This document shows, piece after piece, positions 6,653-14,468 of a stretch of DNA of 26,131 nucleotides (its first letter is position 1; the number at the start of each line of letters is the position of its first letter). The DNA lies in contig CAYXJR010000061.1 of assembly GCA_964465145.1 (NCBI GenBank), positions 1-26,131 of the forward strand. Reading direction: 5' to 3'. Under the pieces are notes generated by a model. The model did no database searches and was not told the origin of the DNA. It saw nothing but the letters and a program-made list of their open reading frames with translations. A program made the position numbers and the translations under genes. This stretch comes from JAUVKA01 sp964465145. GTDB taxonomy: Bacteria > Bacteroidota > Bacteroidia > Bacteroidales > UBA12481.

Positions 6653-7065
6653 TGAGTTTTTTTACATCAAGATTAAGGTTAAGAACAGGAATTGTTTTAA
6701 ATCTATTGGCTCTGGCCTTTTTGGTTTTGAGCTGGACTACTATTCCAGTCAACAAAACCAAAATAGGCCTGATTGTAACCGGGATATTTGCCCTCCTGGT
6801 TCTATTATACACCTATTATTACAGCTTCTGGCAAACGGGATTGTGGAAATTTACCCATACAATTGTTCCAAAGCTTGATGAGCGTGAATATGCTATTAGT
6901 AACCGGGCCCTTAGGTTCGCTTATAGCATTTTTACAATTGTGGTTCTGGCGTATTTACTTTTTAGTGTCCTGACAAAAAAAATGCCACATATCATTCCTG
7001 TTGTTGGTCTGATTTATTTAGCACATATTTTGCCGGCAGTTTATTTGGGTTGGAGGAGGAAGTAA
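6652..7065 (+). CDS. Small membrane protein with LDERE motif, paralogue A
   Basis: The protein has 137 residues with four likely membrane helices (about 14-32, 36-55, 88-106, 112-130). A cytoplasmic loop carries KLDERE (74-79) followed by RALRFAY (85-91), and the end carries YLAHILPAVYLGW (122-134). The design, and the pairing with a short XRE regulator, resemble small DUF families with a DER motif found beside XRE regulators in Firmicutes and archaea (such as DUF2178), but I cannot name the family. It aligns without gaps to the downstream protein with about 52 of 137 identities by hand. It overlaps the XRE stop codon by 1 bp. Function unknown; a sensory or stress role is only a guess. Confidence 0.8.
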   Translation: MSFFTSRLRLRTGIVLNLLALAFLVLSWTTIPVNKTKIGLIVTGIFALLVLLYTYYYSFWQTGLWKFTHTIVPKLDEREYAISNRALRFAYSIFTIVVLAYLLFSVLTKKMPHIIPVVGLIYLAHILPAVYLGWRRK

Positions 7066-7088
7066 AATACTGAAGCAGTTTTTGGGGT

Positions 7089-7130
7089 GATAACAGATAA
7101 CGGATAACGGATAACGGATAACCGATAACG
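7089..7130. repeat. Heptamer tandem repeat (GATAACG), 6 units
   Basis: Units are GATAACA, GATAACG (three times), GATAACC, GATAACG, lying in the 98-bp gap between the two paralogous membrane-protein genes. The unit length is the same as, but the sequence different from, the GGGAACR arrays. Confidence 0.85.
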
Positions 7131-7163
7131 GATACAAATCGCATATAATTAGAAGATTCTATT

Positions 7164-7577
7164 ATGTCAGACAACAAGCTGAAACTTTTGCGAAAAGGAA
7201 GCATAGTTATTCATCTTTTAAGCTTTGCCTTTTTTGTTGTGGCTATGAATTTCAAGTTACGATATGAGCCTGGCTCATGGTTAAATATTTCTGGAACCCT
7301 TAGCCTAGGCTTATGGATGTTAACTTTTTATTTTGCTTTTAACCGATCAGGAATAGGGAAATTTCTCACATATAAAGTGGATAAACTTGATGAACGCGAA
7401 CTTGTTGACTACCACCGGGCATTGAGGTTTGCCTATTGGGTTTTTGTTTTTCTTGTATTAGCCCTTGTGATGGTTTACGCCTTGACCCAGACTAAAATTC
7501 AGATTTACCATGCAATTATAATGCTTTATATTGCACATATTCTGCCCGGAGTATACCTTGGGTGGAAAATGAAATGA
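7164..7577 (+). CDS. Small membrane protein with LDERE motif, paralogue B
   Basis: The protein has 137 residues, the same length as the upstream paralogue, with KLDERE at 74-79, RALRFAY at 85-91 and YIAHILPGVYLGW at 122-134 in identical positions. Four membrane helices are predicted by eye. Divergence is concentrated in the first two helices and in the loop at 31-43. It follows the GATAACG array with a 98-bp gap, so it is either the third gene of the XRE operon or has its own signal. It converges on the beta-propeller lipoprotein gene with only 19 bp between the stops. Function unknown. Confidence 0.8.
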   Translation: MSDNKLKLLRKGSIVIHLLSFAFFVVAMNFKLRYEPGSWLNISGTLSLGLWMLTFYFAFNRSGIGKFLTYKVDKLDERELVDYHRALRFAYWVFVFLVLALVMVYALTQTKIQIYHAIIMLYIAHILPGVYLGWKMK

Positions 7578-7596
7578 ATTGGCATTAAGATTCGTA

Positions 7597-8814
7597 TCAT
7601 TTCAAATACAAAATCCTAATTATCGGATTATCATTCAAATGGCTGGCTTTTACTAACTCTGCTAATCTTGCTCTGTTGGGATGATTTAGTAAGGATGCTT
7701 TACTAAAAAAACCTTCTTTTTCTAATTCCTTTAGGTATACAATATGGTGCAGGGATGTCCATTTATCGTCATAGGTATCATATGTATTGAATGGATAATC
7801 AAAACCATCCAAATCATTTTTTGGTTTAAATACCTGATTGCGATCACCATATTCACTATAATTATTTGGCAGAGAAAATAGTTCAACAGATGTCTTATCA
7901 AAATACATGAGTGTCATCTTTTTATGATATCCAACAACAAAGCTGAAATAATCTTTGGTTTCACAAAATGAGTGGAGTTGATAATAAGCATCCTTGTTTG
8001 GAGAATGTGCTGCATTAAGATCCATGCTTTTGTCGCCCAAATCAAATACAAATCTCGGCTCCAATTTAAATTTATCATCCAATTCGTAAAGAGTATCGGC
8101 GGCCATTTCTTTATAAAAGAAATTTCGCTGGTGTACATAAAATGAAATATGAATGCCTGGTAAACCCGGAGGCAGTGTGGATACACCTATCCACTCTTTA
8201 GAAAGAATAGTGTCTTTCACTGTTAAATTATCTGTATACTGCAAAATTACAGGAAAATCTGGGCTTTGGTTTAATACTTCTCTGGTGCATACCAATAACT
8301 CTTCATCATTCCTGAAATAGAATCCAGAGTACCACATAAATGTACCTCTTGTTTTGTTAAGGAAATCGCCTTCAGAAGTATAAAGATAAATGGTTTGTGT
8401 TGCCATATCTGAAAATGCAAGACGCTCGCCTCTTGGACTTACGGTCCATTGAAATATACCAGTATACTCTCCTGGCCCTTTGCCGATTTTGTCGAGTTTA
8501 GATATATACTTTCCATCCATGTCAAATATTAAGATGCGATCAGGATTGCTCATTTTAAAGAAAATCTTGTTATCACGGATAAGTGCATTTCCATTCCCAA
8601 TTAGACATTCTGGAGTTGTCTCCAATTTAACATAGCCAATACTGTCAGCTATATCGCTTAGGAACAGCTCCTTTTGGTTCTTGAATCCGGCTTCAATATT
8701 GATAATCTGGATTAATTCTAAGCTATTATTAGAATTTTGGCAGGCTTCTATGCATACTTGAATCAGTATAAGGATAACAATCAAAATATAAGAAAAAATC
8801 TTCTTCATTTTCAA
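7597..8814 (-). CDS. 6-bladed beta-propeller lipoprotein
   Basis: The protein has 405 residues. A hydrophobic signal (1-20) ends in a lipobox with Cys25 (IEAC). YVKLET (61-66) and the GKGPGEY motif (111-117) mark the 6-bladed beta-propeller family common in Bacteroidota (NHL/DUF5128-like), whose members are cell-envelope lipoproteins of unknown ligand, often within or beside polysaccharide loci. The rest is a run of propeller-like beta strands. It stands alone on the minus strand, back to back with the decayed beta-barrel gene. A candidate -7 box lies about 60 bp upstream. Family assignment is good; the role is not known. Confidence 0.8.
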   Translation of the reverse strand: MKMKKIFSYILIVILILIQVCIEACQNSNNSLELIQIINIEAGFKNQKELFLSDIADSIGYVKLETTPECLIGNGNALIRDNKIFFKMSNPDRILIFDMDGKYISKLDKIGKGPGEYTGIFQWTVSPRGERLAFSDMATQTIYLYTSEGDFLNKTRGTFMWYSGFYFRNDEELLVCTREVLNQSPDFPVILQYTDNLTVKDTILSKEWIGVSTLPPGLPGIHISFYVHQRNFFYKEMAADTLYELDDKFKLEPRFVFDLGDKSMDLNAAHSPNKDAYYQLHSFCETKDYFSFVVGYHKKMTLMYFDKTSVELFSLPNNYSEYGDRNQVFKPKNDLDGFDYPFNTYDTYDDKWTSLHHIVYLKELEKEGFFSKASLLNHPNRARLAELVKASHLNDNPIIRILYLK

Positions 8815-8839
8815 GTTATTATAGTAGATTAGATTTATA

Positions 8840-8863
8840 GGTTTATAAAAGGGTTTATAAAAG
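8840..8863. repeat. 12-bp direct repeat, two copies
   Basis: GGTTTATAAAAG occurs twice head to tail in the 5' region of the lipoprotein gene, between its start codon and its candidate -7 box. It would lie in the untranslated leader. Confidence 0.5.
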
Positions 8864-8873
8864 GGGGATACTC

Positions 8874-8881
8874 CAAATTTA
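8874..8881 (-). promoter_or_regulatory. Candidate -7 promoter box for the beta-propeller lipoprotein gene
   Basis: The minus strand reads TAAATTTG, an exact TAnnTTTG match, giving a leader of roughly 50-60 nt to the ATG at 8814. A -33 element at the ideal distance is not clear. Confidence 0.4.
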
Positions 8882-8932
8882 CTAAAATTTCAAATACCAA
8901 ATCGGCAGGATTAAATGAATCCTAAATGCTAA

Positions 8933-9568
8933 TTGCTCAAATTGGAGGTTGTTGGGACACATCCTGATTACAGCGACTATGGAATAAACCTGAAGCTGTT
9001 CGAATACGGTGCTTATGTCAGTCATTCCATCCCATCAGGGAAAGGTCAGGTTCAGAGTTCACTTGCCTTTTTAAAACAGAGGAATGGAGGTGAAGTCGAC
9101 AGGAGATTCGCCTATTTTCAGCATTCCAATTCTCTTGTCAGGAACTTGTACCTGTTCACTTCCATGGAGCTGGAATTGTATAAAATGGTGGAGGGAATTC
9201 CAACTACATCCCCTTCCTTAACCAGTTTATATGTCTCTCTTCGCTATAGGATGTTTAAAATGCTAACTCTGTTTGCCTCTTATGATACAAGAAAAAATGT
9301 AATTTATTTTGAAACATTTAAGGATTTCGCAGACCGTTTACTGGAAGAGGCAACCAGGCAAGGATTCCGTATTAATATACGTTATCGGGTAGGTAAGATG
9401 GTGAGTATGGGGATTAATTCAGGATATAGGGTTCGTGACACCGATATAAGGCCGACAAAGAACCTTAATGGTTTCATCACAATGTCTCGAATCCCCTGGA
9501 TCGAGGCATCAGCTACCTTTTCAGCGAATTACCATCGTCTGTACTTGAATTTTATCAAACGATTTTGA
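8933..9568 (+). pseudogene. 5'-truncated outer-membrane beta-barrel protein remnant
   Basis: An open frame of 211 codons begins right after an in-frame TAA, with only a TTG near its start. It has no signal peptide and no ribosome binding site. The content is alternating amphipathic beta strands (NLKLFEYGAYVSHSI, LYVSLRYRMFKMLTLFASYD, INIRYRVGKMVSMGINSGYR) and it ends in Phe (NFIKRF), as expected for the C-terminal half of an outer-membrane barrel. The motif DTRKNVIYFETFKDFADRLLEEATRQG is family-like but I cannot name the family. Without export signals the fragment cannot reach the outer membrane, so I read it as the remnant of a longer gene whose 5' part has been lost. A genuine short cytoplasmic protein is unlikely. 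Confidence 0.65.
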
Positions 9569-9716
9569 AAACCGATTTCTCATAAGCCTCTTATAATATC
9601 TAAATCTCTGAGTTAGCTTCAAAATATATCAAACTTGATGTCCACTATTTTATCAAATTGGGATTTATTTTTTATTCTTCAAAAAAAATGAAAAAATAGA
9701 ATCTATTTCACTTTGC

Positions 9717-9724
9717 TATATTTG
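9717..9724 (+). promoter_or_regulatory. Candidate -7 promoter box for the PUL regulator
   Basis: TATATTTG matches TAnnTTTG exactly and lies 30 bp before the ATG at 9754, which gives a short leader. The upstream sequence is strongly A/T-rich, and no clear -33 TTG is seen. Confidence 0.45.
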
Positions 9725-9753
9725 CTGAACAAACACTTATATAATGGTAATTG

Positions 9754-12690
9754 ATGATGCCGATCGCCAGGATCAATAGATTTAGTTTCCTGATAGTATT
9801 GTTTGTAGCTATTCAGTCAGGCTTGTTTTCTTTGTCGGCTCAGGTCAAGGACAAAGGAATTCCCTCTATTTTTAATTATTCCAAACAAGATTATAATGGA
9901 GGTACTCAGAACTGGGATTTTGTACAGGCAGGTAACCGAGTGCTTTATGTTGCAAATAACCAGGGGATATTAAAGTTTGATGGCTTGAAATGGGGGATTA
10001 TCCCAATGCCAAACAGGTCTGTGGTCCGATGTTTATATATCGATGAGAATGAGACTATTTTTGCAGGAGCTTATAATGAATTTGGTTATTTAGCTCCAGA
10101 TTCAATTGGAAAACTGGAATATATATCACTTGCTGAAAATATTCCTGACTCAAAGCCTGGTGAGTTCTGGAAAATCTGCCGTCAGGATGATTATTACTAT
10201 TTTCAAAGCTATCAGGCTTTGGTGATTTTCAATAAGGCAACTGATTCCTGGCAAACTATTGAACCCGATCAGCAATTTGGTTTTCTTCAGCAGGTTGATG
10301 GGCATTTATACATCAATAGCAGAGGTGTGGGACTGATGCAAATAGATCAGTCACAACTTACTTCAGTACCAGGCGGGGAATTCTTAGCTGATTACGAAGT
10401 TTGGAAAATGGCGGAAGTAAATGGAAAACTCCTTATTGGCACCCAAAATCATGGAGTTTTTGTCCTTGATGGAGTTCAGGGACTACCTTGGAATACTCCT
10501 GTTAATGAGTTCCTCCTGGAAAACAAATTATTTAGCTTTGAGCAAACAGAGGATAACCTTTTCTGGGGATCTATTCAGGATGGTTTGGTTGTATCGGATA
10601 ACAAAGGGAATATTATAACTCATCTAAACAAGGAAACAGGCTTAGCAAACAACACCGTACTAAGTCTTTTTATTGATGCTGAACAAAATCTTTGGATGGG
10701 TTTGGATAAAGGTATTGATCAGATATTTATTCATTCCCCCATAAGTAATTTACTTACTACTGATGATATTGGCGCGGGTTATGCAGTAGTTTTATTCAAA
10801 GAGAAAATCTATCTCGGAACCAACCAAGGTTTATTTTGGATACCTGCAGATATGGGGAAAGCCTCATTTACCCAAATTCCAATTGCCCGAAGGATTCCTG
10901 AATTATCCGGGCAGGTCTGGTCACTTATGGTTTATTGTGATGAATTATTGGTTGGCCATAACCGTGGTACCTTTGCGATAAGAGAGGGACAGGTCAGGCA
11001 GGTTTACGATCAATCAGGAGGATGGAATTTTATTACTATACCTGGCGACACTGAACACATATTGCAGGGAACTTACAATGGTATGGTAGTTTATAAGCAG
11101 GGGCCTCAGGGAATTCAATTCGATTTTAAGATTGATGGAATTGAAGAATCCTGTCGTACTCTGCTTATCACTGCAGACAAAAATATATGGATGGGACATG
11201 GTTATCTGGGAATTTATAATATTGATCTAAGTCAGGATTTGCGAGAAGTAAAAAATGTTAAATTATTCGGAATTTCAAGTGGCTTGGGTACTAATAATTT
11301 CAATGAACTTTTTCAAATAGGTAAGGAGATATTAGTAGCTAATTCTGATGGATTTTTTATGTATGATTCTGAAATAGAAGATTTTATTCCAGCTGTATTT
11401 TGGAATCGCAACTTTCAGGAGGGTGGCAGGTTTACAAAATTAATTCATCAAAAGCAAAATAATTATTTTTATTTTCAGGAAAAGACAGGTGGGTTTTTGC
11501 AAATCTTTTCTGATACCTTATTTATTAAGGATAAGAAAATATTAGCTCCAATTGCCCGATCATTTATCCCTTCTTTCGAAAACATATCTTTTATCGGGGA
11601 TGAGGAATTGCTAATTGGCACGGATAATGGGTTTGTCCATTTGGATATGAACATGGCGATGGATGATCATCAAAAGCCACCCTTCCATTTTAACTCTTTA
11701 TCAAGTTTAAGGAATCAAAGTTCTTTTAAAGTCAAGCTCGAATACCAGAATGATCTCAGCCGCAAGCATCCGGGCCATCCTTTGAACAATATTCCTTACC
11801 GGGATAATGACTTAAGAATATCATTTGTATCATCTTTTCTTACTGATCCCAAACAAACTGAATACCAATATATTTTTGACGGGCTAACGGATTCATGGAG
11901 TCCATGGTCGGGCATGAATACTGTTGATTTCACAAATCTCAGGGAAGGTGAGTATTTGTTCAGGGTAAAAGCAAGAAATGTTTTCGGGGCAATTACTTCG
12001 GAGAATCAATTGTATTTTCATATCAGAACTCCCTGGCACAGGTCGGTTGTAGCATATATTTCCTATTTCCTGCTTTTTACCATGGGCCTGTATATTTCAT
12101 GGAAAGTCATAAATACCAAGCTGGAGCGCGAAAAGAGAAGGTCGAAGATCATGGAGGAGCGCCGGATGCTGCATAAACAATTAAAACTTAAAAGAGAATC
12201 AGAACTGGCTGAAAAGGAGATTGAGAAACTTAGAAATGACAAACTCAGGGCAGATATCCGTCATAAAAGCAAGGAGCTGGCCAACCAGACCATGGGAATA
12301 ATTCAAAAGAACCGATTTCTGACTGAGATAAAGGAAGAAATGCTGTTTATGAAGAAAAAAGCCCAGTCAGAAGATGTTAAAAATACTCTTCGACGAATGC
12401 TGAGAAAAATCGACTGGAATATAGAGGATAAAAATTCACAGAAAGTATTCGAAATGAACTTCGATCAGGTGCATGAAAATTTTATTTTGCGAATGAAAAA
12501 CGCCTATCCTGATTTAACTGCAAAAGACCTGAGAATGTGCGCTTACCTGAGGTTGAACCTTTCAACAAAAGAAATTGCCCCTTTGTTGAACATCTCTGTC
12601 AGGGGGGTTGAGATTAGTCGCTACCGACTTCGAAAAAAGTTAATCCTGGATCATAATGAAAACCTGGCTGACTATATTCTTAGATTTTAA
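9754..12690 (+). CDS. Membrane-spanning PUL regulator: Reg_prop beta-propeller, Y_Y_Y domain, LuxR-type HTH
   Basis: The protein has 978 residues. Residues 1-30 are a signal sequence. Then follows a long periplasmic beta-propeller with repeats of the two-component-regulator propeller type (GNRVLYVANNQGILKFDG, NLWMGLDKGIDQI). A Y_Y_Y domain is at about 703-745 (YQYIFDGLTDSWSPW), one transmembrane helix at about 765-785, a coiled coil at about 788-860, and a C-terminal LuxR/GerE-like helix-turn-helix at about 912-977 (LTAKDLRMCAYLRLNLSTKEIAPLLN). No kinase or receiver domain is present, so ligand binding outside is likely passed directly through the membrane to the DNA-binding end. It is the first gene in front of a glucan locus on the same strand and most likely activates it in response to an oligosaccharide. 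A TTG at 9751 opens the frame, but ATG at 9754 is the better start. Confidence 0.9.
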   Translation: MMPIARINRFSFLIVLFVAIQSGLFSLSAQVKDKGIPSIFNYSKQDYNGGTQNWDFVQAGNRVLYVANNQGILKFDGLKWGIIPMPNRSVVRCLYIDENETIFAGAYNEFGYLAPDSIGKLEYISLAENIPDSKPGEFWKICRQDDYYYFQSYQALVIFNKATDSWQTIEPDQQFGFLQQVDGHLYINSRGVGLMQIDQSQLTSVPGGEFLADYEVWKMAEVNGKLLIGTQNHGVFVLDGVQGLPWNTPVNEFLLENKLFSFEQTEDNLFWGSIQDGLVVSDNKGNIITHLNKETGLANNTVLSLFIDAEQNLWMGLDKGIDQIFIHSPISNLLTTDDIGAGYAVVLFKEKIYLGTNQGLFWIPADMGKASFTQIPIARRIPELSGQVWSLMVYCDELLVGHNRGTFAIREGQVRQVYDQSGGWNFITIPGDTEHILQGTYNGMVVYKQGPQGIQFDFKIDGIEESCRTLLITADKNIWMGHGYLGIYNIDLSQDLREVKNVKLFGISSGLGTNNFNELFQIGKEILVANSDGFFMYDSEIEDFIPAVFWNRNFQEGGRFTKLIHQKQNNYFYFQEKTGGFLQIFSDTLFIKDKKILAPIARSFIPSFENISFIGDEELLIGTDNGFVHLDMNMAMDDHQKPPFHFNSLSSLRNQSSFKVKLEYQNDLSRKHPGHPLNNIPYRDNDLRISFVSSFLTDPKQTEYQYIFDGLTDSWSPWSGMNTVDFTNLREGEYLFRVKARNVFGAITSENQLYFHIRTPWHRSVVAYISYFLLFTMGLYISWKVINTKLEREKRRSKIMEERRMLHKQLKLKRESELAEKEIEKLRNDKLRADIRHKSKELANQTMGIIQKNRFLTEIKEEMLFMKKKAQSEDVKNTLRRMLRKIDWNIEDKNSQKVFEMNFDQVHENFILRMKNAYPDLTAKDLRMCAYLRLNLSTKEIAPLLNISVRGVEISRYRLRKKLILDHNENLADYILRF

Positions 12691-12732
12691 CAATTTAAGA
12701 ATAGTTGGGAGATAGCAAGTATATTGAAGTAT

Positions 12733-12761
12733 TTCATGTTATCCTAATCATTCATGTTATC
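12733..12761. promoter_or_regulatory. Paired 11-bp direct repeat, candidate operator
   Basis: TTCATGTTATC occurs at 12733-12743 and 12751-12761, an exact copy 18 bp apart, in the leader region of the PUL genes downstream of the regulator gene. Confidence 0.45.
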
Positions 12762-12780
12762 AATCTATTACCTACGCTAT

Positions 12781-12846
12781 GATGAGTTTGTGATGTAGTC
12801 AGGTAATGGTTGTGATGTACTTTTGATGAGTTTGGTATTTTGCATA
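12781..12846. promoter_or_regulatory. Three 22-bp phased direct repeats, candidate operator of the PUL
   Basis: Three consecutive 22-bp blocks start at 12781, 12803 and 12825. Blocks 1 and 3 share GATGAGTTTG, and blocks 1 and 2 share TTGTGATGTA at the same offset. By hand, block 1 matches block 2 at 13 of 22 and block 3 at 14 of 22 positions. A 22-bp step is about two helical turns, so the sites face the same side of the DNA. They end about 85 bp before the PKD lipoprotein start and are the best candidate in this window for the binding site of the LuxR-type regulator. Confidence 0.5.
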
Positions 12847-12929
12847 ATAGTATCCTTTGGCCTTACCTTAGATTCCAGGATGCATCAAATTCTTATCTCA
12901 AAACGAATAATTAATTTAAAAAGCTTATT

Positions 12930-14414
12930 ATGAAAAGTAATGGATTTCAAATTTTGAAGAGGGCAGGTCTTCTTTTAATTGTATTCTCTATACTTGCTGT
13001 TTCTTCGTGCAAGAAGGAAGAGCCAATTCCGGAGGATCCAATTGCCAGCTTTCAGTTTACGATTAGTGAAACCAATTTTCTTGAAGTAATTTTTGCAAAT
13101 TACTCAACAAATGCGACAACTTATTCCTGGAATTTTGGAGATGGTGAATCATCCACTGAACAAAATCCAACTCATGTTTATTCTACTGCCGGGACGTACC
13201 AGGTTGTTTTAACTGCTACGAATAGCGTCAGCGCTACGGCTAATTTTTCTCAAAGCATAGATATTACCGATCCGAATTCTGCATTGGCACTCCTTGCCGG
13301 TGAGACTTCCAAAACATGGAAATTATGGAGGGGAGAGGGTTCAGTCGCTGGTGTAGGACCGGATGCTGCCGGTACCAGGTCATGGTGGGCCCTGTATAAT
13401 GATGGTGCACGACCTTGCGTTTTCCAGCATGAGTTCACATTTAAACGCGACGGCTCATTTATTTTCGAAGACAATGGAATTTTCTGGGGTGAAGTTGCAG
13501 TTTTTCCCGGTACTGCGGTGAATGAAATTTGTTTTGAGGCCGTTGCGGCAAATATGATAAATAAGGACGGTGCCGATGTCAGTGCATGGCTTGGTGGAAC
13601 ACATGCCTTTACTTATGATCCTGCAGTGGGTGAAATTACCTTGACCGGAAACGGAGCCTGGATGGGTATGCCACAGCTTGGAACCGCTGCTGAATCAGCT
13701 GTACCTGAGGCAAGCCGTACATTTAAAGCTGTTATCGAAGAGATGGATGGATATGATGTGCTAACGATATCTTATACATATGACGGATTGTACTGGGATT
13801 TCACTTATGCAAGTTATGATGATCCGTCCATGGAGCTTGACATTGTTACTGAGGCTGAAGAATATGGTGAAGATCTTGATAATTTTGCTCCTACCGAGAT
13901 GTTCAACACGTTTGCTTCTACCGGTGAAGCTGATGTAAAATATCTTATTCCAACAGAATCAGCTGTTACTGTTACTGTAGGCGTTGACGACCCTGCCGAT
14001 GCAGCAGCAGACAAAGTTGGAATGTATGTCAGAGGTACAGAGCAATATGCAGATCTTAAATTTGCAATGGATTTTGACATCCAGTTTGATAATTTTACAT
14101 CATTCTCAATAGATGTTTATATTCCCAGCAGCAATACTTATTCAGAAGGAGGTTTGATTACGGGCATTCAATTGTGGATTGCTGATTTAAGTGCAACCCA
14201 GGAATTCTGGACCAGCTGGGTACAGTATGATGTTGATCCTGCTACAATTGTAGTGGATGAATGGAAGACATATACCTTTGATTTAGAATCACCCAGTGTG
14301 GCTACAGGTACCCCAAAAACAAGAACTGATCTCGACCTGGTAGGCCTTGTAATCGGTGGTTCAGGCCACACAGTTGATGGCACTTTCTACATTCGTAATT
14401 TCAGGTTTAACTAA
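12930..14414 (+). CDS. PKD-domain lipoprotein, probable surface glycan-binding protein
   Basis: The protein has 494 residues. The signal peptide ends in a lipobox with Cys27 (AVSSCKKE), and the acidic residues that follow fit export to the cell surface. Residues about 36-114 form a PKD domain (YSWNFGDGESSTEQNPTHVY, then AGTYQVVLTATN). Residues about 118-310 form a Trp-rich domain (KTWKLWRGEG, FTFKRDGSFIFEDNGIFWGE) seen in PUL-encoded proteins, and about 320-494 a C-terminal jelly-roll-like domain ending FYIRNFRFN. No glycosidase motif is seen. PKD-containing lipoproteins of this kind accompany SusC/SusD in laminarin loci of marine Bacteroidota, so I infer it binds the glucan at the surface. 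It is the first gene after the candidate operator and is separated from GH16 by a hairpin. Confidence 0.8.
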   Translation: MKSNGFQILKRAGLLLIVFSILAVSSCKKEEPIPEDPIASFQFTISETNFLEVIFANYSTNATTYSWNFGDGESSTEQNPTHVYSTAGTYQVVLTATNSVSATANFSQSIDITDPNSALALLAGETSKTWKLWRGEGSVAGVGPDAAGTRSWWALYNDGARPCVFQHEFTFKRDGSFIFEDNGIFWGEVAVFPGTAVNEICFEAVAANMINKDGADVSAWLGGTHAFTYDPAVGEITLTGNGAWMGMPQLGTAAESAVPEASRTFKAVIEEMDGYDVLTISYTYDGLYWDFTYASYDDPSMELDIVTEAEEYGEDLDNFAPTEMFNTFASTGEADVKYLIPTESAVTVTVGVDDPADAAADKVGMYVRGTEQYADLKFAMDFDIQFDNFTSFSIDVYIPSSNTYSEGGLITGIQLWIADLSATQEFWTSWVQYDVDPATIVVDEWKTYTFDLESPSVATGTPKTRTDLDLVGLVIGGSGHTVDGTFYIRNFRFN

Positions 14415-14421
14415 ATAATTT

Positions 14422-14457
14422 AATAGCTGTGATCAGTCAAGGCTGATCACAGCTATT
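14422..14457 (+). terminator. Perfect 15-bp stem-loop between the PKD lipoprotein and GH16 genes
   Basis: AATAGCTGTGATCAG (14422-14436) pairs fully with 14443-14457 around a six-base loop (TCAAGG). It starts 8 bp after the PKD stop and ends 11 bp before the GH16 start. Only a short T run follows, so it may be a partial terminator or an mRNA-stabilising hairpin that raises the level of the first transcript over the rest. Confidence 0.75.
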
Positions 14458-14468
14458 TCACTTTCCTG

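Noticed and set aside
6590..7130. Regular short repeats as a possible CRISPR array
   Set aside because: The units are 7 bp, head to tail and without spacers, and there are no cas genes, so they are simple tandem repeats.
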